Origin: Hirudinaria manillensis
Taxonomy: Eukaryota > Annelida > Clitellata > Hirudinida > Hirudinidae
Assembly (NCBI GenBank): GCA_034509925.1
Contig: CM067532.1
Span: 10,164,680 to 10,228,679 of the forward strand
Length of the DNA stretch: 64,000 nucleotides
Direction of reading: 5' to 3'
Positions 26,497 to 38,494 of the stretch are shown piece after piece. The position numbers and the translations under genes were made by a program. Under the pieces are notes generated by a model, which had not been told where the DNA came from, did not search any database, and was given only the letters and a program-made list of their open reading frames with translations. Numbering within the stretch: position 1 is the first letter of the stretch; each line of letters opens with the position of its first letter.

Positions 26497-29029
26497 AATA
26501 ACATAATATCAATTTCTAAAGTTTTTATAATTTCCCGGGGCAGATCCGGTTAGGACCCAGTTGCTGTTGTTGAGCAGACGATTTCTTCCAAAGGACAACA
26601 ACAACAACAATTCAACAACATCAACAACAATACAACTACACTCAAGATCCATTCCTTGGAGATTCTATTTTCATGTTATGGGAATTTATTTTTTGGCCTT
26701 CTTGCTATAATAAACATAATAAATATTAATAATATTATTATTATTTGATGATAATAATAATAATATTATTATTATCATGTCTTCGTCTTGTTTATTGCAT
26801 TGTTTTGTTTTAAGATTCCATTTCATTTCTTTTTCTTCTGTCATTTCTTTTCCTCCTTTTGATCTGTCGATCGAACATTTAATGCGATGACGTGCGTTTA
26901 AGTAATCAAATAATTTTCACGAGGTCGTGGACGTCATAAATTATTATAATTGGAAGTCATAAATTATTATAATTAGAGTATTACTAATTATTCATGAGCC
27001 TATGTAACTATCCACCAACTGTGCCTTCAAAACGTGCTGCTGATGACAATCATGTGATTTGCATATTCGGTGCTGAAACTTTTTGAATTGTGATTTTAAA
27101 ATTATTGCCTTATGTATTATGGTTATTGTTATTATTATTATTAATATTTTTGTTATTATTAATATTATTATTATTATTAATATTTTTGTTATTATTAATA
27201 TTATTATTAATATTTTTGTTATTGCTATTAGTTTTACCTTGTTTTCCATTTTTACGATTATCTGCCATTATCACTTCTCAGTTTTAAACTGCAGAGCTGC
27301 AGAATTGAGACTGTCTTGATGATGATCTTGTTGTAATCAAGGAAATAATTTCCATAATAAATATATTATGCATTGTTCCATAATAAATATGTTATGCATT
27401 GTTTGTTATCCTTGGCTAAATAATATTATTAAGTGATAAACTTCAATAATAAGTGTTATTAAGTGTTTATATTAAATAATATCATAAATGGTCAAAATAA
27501 TGAACAAATTAAGTTTATTAAATAAATTTAAATAAAATTTAAACTGAAATTTTTTAAATTAGATTTTTTATTAAACATTTAAATAAAATATTTAAGTCAT
27601 GTCGGTACCATATCGCACCAATGGTCACCAACAACCAATTTGTGGTCCAAGTCAGGATTTGAACACGAAACCTTTCGAACAAAATTTCTTTTTTTTGACG
27701 AGCGTCAAGGATGACGCTAATGACACTCCACAGCGGATGTCAACTGGAAAACAAAAGCGAAAGTCTCCTGGGAATTTCCAGTCAACAATCTCGAATCACT
27801 TAATTGGATGAAGACGAAATAATTAACGAGAGTTTATTAATTATGAAATTATTTATTATAATTATTTATTTAAACTGTTATCATTGGAATAACAGAGGAT
27901 TTTATGCAATTTATGATTTTGTTTTAAAAATAAAATTACGTCGATCAATATCGTCAACACATTGTCACGACAATCTTTTAAGTCTAGTATTGATAAAACC
28001 TGAGGTTTTAAGATATGTATTCATTATATTATTAATATTTAACGCTTTAATCTGAATAAATTGTATTTTATCCTACGAATAATTCTACACCATAGAGCTC
28101 CACGGCTGAATGCATTGCGTAATCCAGGGTAACTGGCAACACCTTGAGACTCCAGGACACGGAATGTGCTCGGTCAAGCGTGTCCACTCCAGTTACGTGC
28201 GACATTGGAAGTGGAGTGATGGATGGATGGATGGATGGATGGATGGAAGAATAGATGAACTGATGGATGGTCGGATCTGAGCTAACACGATCCGACATCA
28301 GATTAAACTTTCTTTAGAGTTTATTGTTCATTAAATCTATAAATTAAATAAAATAATCCTTAAAATGTATGCATCTTCATAACCATTAGCAGTCTTCGAC
28401 ATCATCATCATCATCGTCAGTGCAGAGATTAAAATAACTCGAACCCCTATTGGTTGGAGATCAAACGACGTATCGATGACGTAACGTGGATTGAAATTTT
28501 CAACCATCACACACCCATCAATCCATTTGATGTTATCTCAAGAGTTCTTCTCCTGAATATTGTTCAGTATTGCTGCTTGTCCTATTAGATATTCTCGTGT
28601 GTTGTTGTTGCTTATCACCAGATGTCAGCACGAACACATAACTATTCTTATCTAAGAAATGTATTAGATGACTAGCAATCATTGGTCTTCTGCAAAGAGC
28701 AACAGAAACAAAATGGCGATCATTTATGTAGCGCGCATTAGCCCATGTGATTGTCCAGCGAGATATTATATGATCGAGTTTCCAAAATGTCCATTCCACC
28801 TTTCCAGGCGTTTGTAACGAAATATGGACAGTAGGACGGACAGAAAAAAAAGTGAAGACATTATAAAGTTACGCAATTATTGCTCGGTCAGTCTCTCATG
28901 TTTACTCATGTTGCGTGCCATTTCTGAGGACCAATGAAATCCATAAAGGGACCCACAACAATGGAGACACGTCAGTAAAACACGCCATCAAGGATTTTTT
29001 TATACCCACGGGGTCGCACACTACTATAC

Positions 29030-29095
29030 GGGGTCTCCACGACCCCTTTATCCATGGTTCGACCCTGGAAAAACCAAACGGTTTCGGTTTTTTCC
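29030..29095. repeat. Two adjacent fold-back sequences
   Basis: GGGGTC-TCCAC-GACCCC at 29030-29046 is a perfect 6-bp stem with a 5-base loop. About 20 bases on, 29067-29095 is a near-perfect A-tract/T-tract inverted repeat (GGAAAAACC paired with GGTTTTTTCC). Confidence 0.5.
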
Positions 29096-29347
29096 AAGGA
29101 AATTAACATAACAAAGATTTAAACAGCAAACGACTAAAATATTGTGAGTTGAAAACTTTGTATTTTGGGATTTCTTTCGGATGGACAGACGAGTAATTTA
29201 ATGAATGAATAAATAAATTAATTAATTAACATTAATTAGTAAATCGACTAAATCATCGAAATGTTCCAAACCTGCCAAACGATTCTCACCCCAGACTTTG
29301 AAATTAAAAATTCAAATCGAAGTTATTTTTGGCTCCATTCTTAAAGA

Positions 29348-29479
29348 CAATTCTTAAATACAATTCTTAAATACAATTCTTAAATACAATTCTTAAATAC
29401 AATTCTTAAATACAATTCTTAAATACAATTCTTAAATACAATTCTTAAATACAATTCTTAAATACAATTCTTAAATACA
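29348..29479. repeat. 13-bp tandem repeat, about 10 copies
   Basis: Regular head-to-tail array of CAATTCTTAAATA with almost no variation between copies. Confidence 0.92.
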
Positions 29480-30767
29480 TTGATAAACAAAGAAACAAAC
29501 AAAAAAGGTTTTGAAAGTTCAAACCTCAGGAACACAGAAAATGAAACTGATTCAATTGGTTTTATTTATTTAAATTTATTTATTTATTCATTTTATCATT
29601 TTAGCCATAGTTTTAGGTTCCGAACCATCGTCAAAGAAATCCCAAGTAACGAACACCTTGCCACATAAATCAAGCCAATGCATATAATGTTCCACGTAAT
29701 TCCATGTAAAATGTTCCATATGCCATATGACGAACATGCTATTTGTATTTGCATCAAGAGAAGCCTGTACAGACTGTTGACAAGTTCTGAGGCAAAGATA
29801 GACAGAAAGTTTCATCGGGGGCAGAGGATGAAATGAAATCCCAGAGGAGAAAGTGGACAACAAAAAGTCAAAACCGAGTTCCATTGTTTCGAACCGCGGC
29901 TGTCAGTCAGGGTACTGTTTGTTAGTCACACGTGGTCTGTCGTTGTTGCTGCTGTTGTTGTTGCTGTTGTTACAATTATTTGAGAGCCTCGGGCCACTTC
30001 TCGAAAGTTCATTATCATGTCCTTGGCTGCCAACAACGACATCATCGTCGTCATCAACAACGACATCATCGTCGTCATCAACAACAATCGCAGCTTCAAC
30101 TACTACTTCCACGATTATCATAGCAACAGTTTCAGGTTTTAGAATCTTTAACGAGTAGAATATTTTTTAATATTAGATTGGATTTTCCACATTTAAATTG
30201 GAATTAATATGCGCACTTATGTAAGTTGAGTCAATGATTCATAAATGGATTTGGATATTTTAAAATACTGACAACAAAAAGTAATTGGAGAGATTAAATT
30301 ACTAATTGTGATTGATTGATTGATTGAATAAATGGATGACTGAACGATCGAGTGGGTGACCCAGTGAGTGAGTGGGTGCCCACCAATCTGATGGGGTCAT
30401 AAAAACCAAAGCCAGTAATTAAAAATCCATCGTTACATTGCATCATGAAAGGCATCGAATTAACAGCTCCAATTACATGAAACAAAATTGGAGGGAAATA
30501 ATAAAACATGGAAGATGGAAAAATTATAAGCGGTGAAAACGCCTCAGTCGTAAAGCGATGTCATCATATTTTATAGATTTATTACCACATATTTAATAAT
30601 ATAATTAATATTACTTAGAATATCGTTATAAATATTAACGAGTTAAAGCTGACCGAAGCTCATTGGAGGCCACGGTTTGACGCATGTTATTATTAACGTC
30701 ATCATCATCCATACCAGCAACAAAAAAGACACAAGCCTTGGTCTCTCAGAGGAATTCGCCACCGATG

Positions 30768-30828
30768 GGATTCGAACTCAGTCCTCGAGGCACTGTTCCT
30801 CTCCCGCTTTCAATCCATTTACTTGCCA
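30768..30828 (-). mobile_element. Possible tRNA-derived SINE head (A and B boxes)
   Basis: On the minus strand GTTCGAATCC (30777-30768) matches the pol III B-box. TGGCAAGTAAATGG (30828-30815) resembles a degenerate A-box about 50 bases upstream. The spacing suits a tRNA-like promoter, but I could not fold a full cloverleaf and see no target-site duplication. Confidence 0.3.
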
Positions 30829-31356
30829 TAAGCTTACGAGGTGGGTTTTAAGGGTACTTAATACCGAAACTTGATACCTGAAATCGAGATTCGAGTCCAC
30901 CCATTTGAGTAGGGATTCCCCGAGATTATGACGACGACGACGATGACGCTTCAACTCCGGGGATTTCCAGACTGTAACATCGGATTAAACGTATCTCTGT
31001 TGGCATGCGACACGGATTTCGGAGAAATTGTGAGCTCCTAATAAATAGTTCGAGGAGAAAGTTCTGAGGGAATGTTCATCATATTCTGGATTATCGCCCA
31101 ATAAGACTGAGACCGAAGACACAAATTTTGACCAATTTTGCAGCAAAAAACCTCCTAAATGCCCTGAAAAAGAATGAGTTAAATTCAATCTTGAAAATCT
31201 ATTCCGCCACAAATAAAGCACAATTATCGTGTCAAATAAGCAACAAAGCGTCGAATATTATTCGCCATTTTGTTCCAGACAATTAGGAATCTGAAATCCT
31301 GTCGAGGACAATATCCTTCGTGCGTCTTTCCTACGTGCCCATTTTCGCACCTATTA

Positions 31357-31404
31357 TGACGTCATCGCTAATGACAACCAATCAAACGAGTGTCACGTGA
31401 CACT
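31357..31404. promoter_or_regulatory. CRE, CCAAT and E-box cluster
   Basis: A perfect CRE (TGACGTCA, 31357-31364) is followed by a CCAAT box near 31378 and a 16-bp palindrome AGTGTCACGTGACACT (31389-31404) centred on CACGTG. This looks like a proximal promoter or enhancer. No gene start is identified next to it; the nearest plus-strand gene is MEF2 at 34.1 kb. Confidence 0.4.
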
Positions 31405-32261
31405 TCATTAAATGGTCGATAGAATCTCGGGGTTCCTCGGTACGGATCGAGGACGATTGGTTTGTACCCCAGGTGTGGAAAAGGGAGTGGTTTATGAGTC
31501 GAGCCCTTTTGGGGGAGAATTGGAAAGTTCAGACTGGATTCAAGGTACGATTCTGCACCGGTATTATTAGGGGAGCAAGAAATAAATATTAAAAATAACA
31601 AGAATTAACGAAAACATAGTAAACTAAAGAAAAAACTCAGAAAAAAAATTTATGAATTATGTGTTAGACTTGGAAAGGCAATTTTTGTCCTCACCAACCC
31701 TGAAACTTTGGACCGCCAACAAAATAAATTCTGCAAAAAGGAAATCCGTGAAAACCTAAATTTCGCGGGATTTAAAAGTTGACGAAACGAGTGAACATCA
31801 AATTTGTTTTACGATTTTTGTTTACTTTCTCACTCGGCATCAACGCCCATCCCGACACCTAAAACCAAACACTGATGACTCAATGAATACTATTAGCATA
31901 TCATTTAAATACTAATTACTCGATGAGGCGAAAATAACGATCTTGTCGGAGCCTAATTGAGTCCAATTAAAAATGTTTTTTGAACAATTAAGAATAAAAG
32001 ATTTTTTTTTGTCCTCTGAGGAGAGGAAAAACAGTTAAACATGGTCTTGCTATCAAATGACCTTTTCGCGTATCATATTCTTACGTTGAAGGGTTTAAGG
32101 GTCACGCCCTGATATGGGGGTGGAACAAACCCACGTGGGACTAGGTATTCAAATAACTTCCATATTTTTTAGTAAAAATAAAAAATAATTTCAAAACATG
32201 ACATAATTTCTGCATAATATAAATAGGATTGATAAGAAAATAAATGAATGAATGCATGAAG

Positions 32262-32312
32262 AATGAATGAATGAATGAATGAATGAATGAATGAATGAAT
32301 GAATGAATGAAT
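32262..32312. repeat. (GAAT)n microsatellite
   Basis: Uninterrupted GAAT tetranucleotides, with shorter GAAT runs on both sides separated by GCGTGAA and GCATGAA variants. Confidence 0.9.
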
Positions 32313-33126
32313 GCGTGAAGAATGAATGAATGAATGAATGCGTGAAGAATGAATGAGAGTCGAATGAATGGGTGGGTTGTCCTCGAGTTCCCATTAGGTT
32401 ATCGTTGCGCAACGTTTCATGGAAAAGGGGAGGAGTCAAGAAGGAGGTTTCAGCTTCCATCTCCACTCGAGCGTGGATTCCGACGTTGCGCGTGTTCCAA
32501 TTGGCCGATCTCTTTCTGTTTCTTCCACATTTTCTAGCATTTTTTTTGACATGCTGAGATTTTATTTTTCATAAATTCTTAAAACTTAAAAAATAATAAT
32601 CTTATAATAAGTGACAAAATGTCACCAAGACACCATGTTATTGTCAATCAGTTTAGTGACAATCAGTTTTGAAAGTCCCCAATTCAATACTTTCACTGAC
32701 GGTTGAAACATTCCGGTACATTCCAAGTACCCTGAGGCATCATCGTGGAATAAGAAAAGTTTAAATAATAACAAATCAATAACAATAATAATAAGAATAA
32801 TAACAATAAATAATTACAAATGAGTTAACAACAGAGAGCCATGTGCCAAGTTAATCAATAACTGACACAATTCGTATTCCACACAAGCAACATTGAACCT
32901 CGGATTTTGCCACAAACCCAGTGAATGTTATTCAAATTCAGTCCTAACACCACCGCATGGCAGTCAAATTGGTGACATTTTTATACCGCTCTAACTTTCA
33001 CCTGCCTCTATTGGTCAGAACAATCAATAAGGACCGCCCAACGTTCTATTTTTGGACCAATCCCCGCCGTCAGTTGGCTGCTAAATCCGTCCAGCCCTCC
33101 CTACCTCGGGGCTGTTACGTCAGAGG

Positions 33127-33136
33127 TTATTTTTAG
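33127..33136. promoter_or_regulatory. MEF2 consensus site 1
   Basis: TTATTTTTAG fits YTAWWWWTAR exactly, about 980 bases upstream of the MEF2 start codon and next to a CRE-like TTACGTCAG. Binding is inferred. Confidence 0.4.
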
Positions 33137-33237
33137 ACTGACCAGGAAACGGACAAAAATCAATGTCCAGTATTACGTTCATTCATTTTCAGTTCATTGT
33201 AGAGTCAGCTTGGTGGATATATTTGGAAATAGGTCGG

Positions 33238-33247
33238 TTATATTTAG
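33238..33247. promoter_or_regulatory. MEF2 consensus site 2
   Basis: TTATATTTAG fits YTAWWWWTAR exactly, 111 bases from site 1. An AT-rich GATATATTTGG just before it is CArG-like. Confidence 0.4.
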
Positions 33248-33594
33248 AACTTTCCAATTATTCGCTGCTTATTGGTCAATTAATCAGGTCAGTTGATAAT
33301 TTCTTTAACATGTTTGGTTGAAGCGGCAAATTTAATAGCGGATGGAATGTAAAAATTTCTGAGAATTTTCGGTCATACCTCTATGGAGATATAGCAAAGA
33401 AGAGTCCTAATAATAATATTTTTGATGAAAATATTTTTGCATAATTAATCAACCTCAAATTATGGCCTTATATATGTTTTAGATTTCTCTCAACAACAAC
33501 AACCAAATTAATATTAACTGAGTGGATTCAGTGATTAAAAGTTAAACCACCTTTGCTGAAACAATTAAATAACATAACATCCCAACCCCACTTC

Positions 33595-33604
33595 TTATTT
33601 TTAG
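33595..33604. promoter_or_regulatory. MEF2 consensus site 3
   Basis: TTATTTTTAG, identical to site 1, about 510 bases upstream of the MEF2 ATG. Because this DNA is AT-rich, a single match means little; the grouping is what stands out. Confidence 0.35.
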
Positions 33605-34116
33605 TTTTAAATAAATGGACTTTTTGGATGAATTCGATGCAAATTTAGTTCAGAATTGGATGATAATGACTTTTAATGAAGACTTTTGGAAACATTAAAA
33701 GCGATTTTGAAGCCAAACTCACGGACTCTTCTATTAATCTGACCTTTGACCCGATAACGATCTTTGGCACGAGTTTCTCGATGGAAGCGTGTCTTGCCAC
33801 GGAAACGCCTCTTAATCTTTCCAGCGATAAGCTGGATATGATTGCTCTCCTCATTTTGTGATCATCACATCATGTTTGTGATCATCACGTTATTTTCTCA
33901 TTTGCCGACAAATAGGGTAATAAACAATTGCTATATAATCATTATATCGCCGCGATAGTTCATTGTAATAATTGATTATATTTTAGACATTATATGTAAA
34001 TTAAATTTTATAAGATTATTTTTTTTTACAGTCTAGTTTCTAAAAGTGTAGAAAATTTCTAACGCCGAATTCAGACGAACTGGCACACTGATCAAGCGAT
34101 CCTGGTACAAGCGGCA

Positions 34117-36364
34117 ATGGGCAGACGTAAGATTAACATCACTCAGATACCTGACGAAAGAAACAAACAGGTGAGCACAAGAAAATAACAATCTATTTTA
34201 ATAAATTAATCTACTAAATAGTTACAAATCCAACTACACAAGCAACAACAACAACAACAAAAACAATCACATTTCAAAAGTCGCATCTGAACTTCAGGTA
34301 ACCTTCACGAAGCGAAAGTTTGGTCTCATGAAGAAAGCTTACGAGTTGAGCGTGTTGTGCGACTGCGAAATAGCAGTCATCATCTTCACCAACAACAACA
34401 ACAGACTGTTCCAATATGCCAGTTCAGACATGGACAACATCCTCTTGCGCTACACCGAGTATGGAGAACCACACGAGAGCAGGAACAACTGGGACATTAT
34501 CGATGTAAATTCGTTTTTATTATTGTTAACAGAACAAATACTTTTCTTTATAAATTATATTTCAACAGTTATTTCTAAGATCAATGGATTGATTTTATGT
34601 AATGAATTAATTATTCAATTACAGATGCTGAAAAAGAAAGAGGCTAAGCACGAGCAAGATGACGACAAAGTTAGTGACTAATCAGTTGTTATATCGTAGT
34701 TAATCAGTCGTTATATCGTAGTTAATCAGCTAAATAACAATATTCGACTAAAAATTTAGCATAAACATTTAACCTGTTCCTTGCAGACATCAAAGACTGA
34801 GGAAGCCAACACTTCTGACAATCTGTCTGTCCACAGCGGCAACAAGGAATCTGAAGGAAACGCTGAGAAAAAGGCCACAAAAACTGTCCACCAGGCTAGA
34901 AAGGTGAGTTAAAATGCATTCAAGGCTTTAATGACAACAACTTTACATTTTTAAGGCCATCTTGTCTTCGGCTTCTCCTCTTTTTCCTGAAATTTCCCGA
35001 CACTACGAGAATATTTGCCTTAAAATAATGTAAAAATACTTTTTGCTATTTTAAAATACCAACAACAACAACAACAATAACAGACTGCAAGACTTGAACA
35101 ATACAGCCACAACAACACGGACAACAAACCTTGTTTAAACTCGAATGCAGACGACAACATCGTCAGACCATCTTCTGCTCCTCGTGCAACCAATTCCCGC
35201 GTAAACATTTCAAATTCAACTCGAGCCAATCGCCAGAGACAATGCGATTGGTCGCTGAAGATGAAGGTGATTATTTATATTTTTACGTCAACAAATTTTT
35301 TAAATAATGTTAAATAATTTCTTTTTTTGTTAATTTTTTTTGATAATTCTTAAATATTTTCAGAACGAAAGCAATGCAGAAAATTCTTGCTACCAAGTTC
35401 CGTACAATGCAGATTATAATCTATTGAGTATGTTCATTCATTCTATCATAATAGAATCTAAATATAATCTAATAAACTCATGTATGTAATAGAATTAGTT
35501 TACTGCATGTAATCATTAATAATTGCTCAATTTATTTAGACCTGGATGCCAGGCATGCCAACTACATGAAGGACTTTGCAACCGGAAGAACGGAACCCAC
35601 ATCCGATGGAGGTCAGTCCTTCCAGATGACAAGGTCACATGACTTCACCGATCAAATTTCGTAAGTGCAAATATCTCCTTCTCATATCGTCAATGGCTGA
35701 TAGAAATGGATCGACTTATAAATGACATAAACCAATCAATGCACTCAGGTCCAATCAGGCCATAGACATGTCTTTAGCATTAAATCTGGACTTGAAACAT
35801 CAGAAAACCACTTACCCTCATCAGAGAAGTCTGAACCAACAGCAAATCCAGCACCAACAACATCATCATCATCATCACAATCCGCAGCAACAATTTTATC
35901 AACACCACCACAATTTACAGCGTTACGACGGTCGTTACAAAGACCTAAGCACTGCCATGGCACAGAGTCACTACCAATATTACCCCAGTCCGTCTAGCTA
36001 CCAGACACGGAAACAGACCCAAGACCAACATCCCCTCGACTTCCACCACTACCCACTGAGCAACCACCTTCAGGAGGCCTGCAACCAATCAGAACCATTC
36101 GTGCACCCCATGTCTTCAGGGCTCGTGAATAATCAATCGATGAAAAATCGACCGGCCTCCAGGACCGACAGTTCCTGCTCTGATAGACTGATCAACCTGG
36201 AGAACAGACGAACCGTGGCGAGGGACTTCGAAGACAAGAAGGGTAGCAACCTGACCTACCACGTGGGAACCATGAAAAGGCAGAACCCAATCAACTACAC
36301 CTGCCTCGATTCTGTCGACTCGTCTGCTTCCATCAACGACTTGAAATCCACGAACACCCTCTGA
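34117..36364 (+). CDS. MEF2: MEF2-type MADS-box transcription factor, complete
   Basis: Eight exons: 34117-34170, 34298-34504, 34625-34669, 34787-34903, 35084-35266, 35364-35427, 35540-35660 and 35749-36364, giving 468 residues. The MADS box starts at the first Met ([18 protein letters not shown], then [30 protein letters not shown]) and identifies MEF2 rather than SRF. The first coding intron falls after residue 18, the classical MEF2 position. The MEF2 domain is partly kept ([37 protein letters not shown]) but lacks the usual KKGLNG end. MEF2 dimers bind YTAWWWWTAR and drive muscle and neural differentiation. The remaining 370 residues are low-complexity, with Asn-, Gln- and His-rich runs, and would serve as an activation region; I see no other domain. 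A pyrimidine tract and CAG at 34021-34031 show that a 5' UTR exon splices in at 34032, so transcription starts further upstream. Confidence 0.94.
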
Positions 36365-36463
36365 AGACCATGCCAAGAGTCCTCGTGTCTTGACCTTGAA
36401 TCATTTGTGACCGTTTTACAGTATTTGTTGCATTTTTTAAATTTTTTGTGAGTTCTTTGTTTA

Positions 36464-36469
36464 AATAAA
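36464..36469 (+). terminator. MEF2 poly(A) signal
   Basis: AATAAA about 100 bases after the TGA stop at 36362-36364, the only such hexamer in this short 3' region. Confidence 0.65.
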
Positions 36470-38494
36470 TGTCTTAGAAAGCAATCGATCCACCAACTTA
36501 GCACATTCCAAACTATTACACGATCCCCGAGAGACAAGAGTCGGACCGAGCATCAAACATGGCGCACTGAAAAAATTTCTCGAAAACCTTTGAAATTAAA
36601 ACCTCAGAACATAGGACAGACTTTATTGGACAGACGTCTTCAATTGTTTCTTGAAAAACGCGCGACCACAAAAATAAAATCGACAGACGAACGTTTCAAA
36701 GCTCGGCAGAAAGGCCCGCGAGGGTGACGCGTCCCGAAGGCGAAGTCTCTTCGAACGAGTTCAAAGAGGAAAAGAAGCAGCAGAGCAGAGCATGAAGAAA
36801 AAACAAGAATCAAGTTGTCTGGCTCGACAGTACTGGCAGAAGTCTAGATGACTAATTAATAAATTTGTTGATAATTAATTAATTAATAATTACTCGCGAA
36901 GAGGAATCGACGTCCACGAGAGAAACACGGCGATCGTTGAAAGTTAGGAGCGATTCAGAGGTCAAAATTATCAATCAATTCGGAGCCAAAAGGGCATCGT
37001 AATCTCTTTTTGTCATTTCCAGCAAATTCAAAGCCTGAAGATGTGGATTTTTAATCTCCAGAAAGGGATAAGTTTCCATCGAGGTGGTAATTCAAAAAAT
37101 AAGGCGTTCGTTTGAAAACTGGAAAGGTTTGTTTGAACAATTAGAATTAAAAATTCAAGTCTCGCAATTCTTTCGAAGGATGCAAAAATGTGAAAAAAGC
37201 CAAAAAAAACAAATCGTGCATAAAAAAAAATCAGGCAAATTGAAATTCAAGTCGAATGCAACGTTGGCAGGAGGCAACATTTGAGTGGCTTTGGAATCGA
37301 CGAAAGAAAGCAAAACGTACACCGGCCGACCTTCCGGGAAAATCCGACCGAAGAAACGCGGAGGTGCCGGTCCGGACGGGTCAGGGCCCCCCCCCTCAAA
37401 ACCCGATTGACGAATCATGACCGAAAATAATCGACCATTAAAACAAAGTTTCAAGCTCAATCGAAATTCGGGCAAATTTTGGCAAACAAACAAAAACCAA
37501 AAGTCGCAACACGAAACCGTTGGCAACCGACGGGCATCGCGGAGGCACTGTTATGAAACGTTATTCCAGGAGCGGAACATTTCTCGGGAGGCACAAAAGC
37601 GGTCGTGATTGGTTTACAAAAATAGAATTTCTTTTCTGAACCTGCGGGGAATCGGAAAAATCTCAGTACGATCGCGAAAACGCAAATAAACAACCGCACT
37701 GACAAGTTTGATTTGATTACAGCAGTCATGATGATGACAACGATGATGATGATGATGGTAGCGATCAGAAAAAAGATACTCGAATACAGCTCCTGATTTC
37801 AGTAATACTACTACTAATAATAATAACAAACAATCATGAATGCGTTATTACAAACATTATTTCTGAGTTATTTAATTAATCCTAACCACTTGGCCATTTA
37901 AAGACAACATAAACAACAACAACATGATGTTAAAAACAACAACACGATGTTGCAATACATCAGTCAAGCCACCAATTCCAACACTTCAAACTCATGGTTT
38001 CCTATGGATCGTGACGATTCACTTCCTGACCCAAACGATTACAAAAGGATCCAATGGCACGGGATGATATTATGATGATTACGTCATAATTATCATAACG
38101 TGATTCAAGTCTAACCAATAATACAGGAGAATTTACAAATAATATACTTGCATTTATTCTAAAGCATTCCTTCGGTCAAACAATTTCAGATTCACAACAA
38201 CAACAACAACACCTCGCACGTTCCAAACATTTACGTCTGCAAAAACTCAAAAAGTTGATTAAAAACATTTTCAAAAAGATCTTTTTATAATTAAAGACCA
38301 TCAAATTCTTTGACTCAAAACAGGACAACAGTGAACAACTACAAGCAAGTATTCAGAATTTGACATTTTGACATCAGAGTAATTTCCTCAATTTTAGCAA
38401 ATAATTACAATAAATGCACCATAGAATTCAGCCATAATCAGAAATAATAATAATAATAACAATAATCATAATAATAATAATAACAAAGACAACT
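36470..38494. other. Convergent spacer between MEF2 and Par-6
   Basis: No exon is recognised. The 3' UTR of Par-6 lies at the right end. A short GC-richer block at 37317-37400 includes a run of nine C. Microsatellites are short (GAT at 37728-37760, AAT at 38445-38485). Confidence 0.5.

Larger units (their letters stand above)
26497..33000. other. 6.5-kb intergenic stretch without a supported gene
   Basis: No reading frame here matches a known domain or shows coding exons with good splice borders. It contains ATT arrays (26725-26775, 27130-27230), a GATG run (28217-28245), a 13-bp array, a GTT/CTG triplet block (29941-29975), CAT/CGT triplets (30030-30080), a tRNA-like signature and a promoter-like cluster. 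A long or unusual transcript cannot be excluded. Confidence 0.5.

Noticed and set aside
28533-28799. Minus-strand 88-residue frame of ordinary composition
   Set aside because: No domain, no splice context and no neighbouring exon; chance length in this DNA.
33645-33854. Minus-strand frame MRRAIISSLSLERLRG with a strong GTGAGT donor
   Set aside because: It could be a first exon, but no continuing exon was found downstream and no family is recognised.
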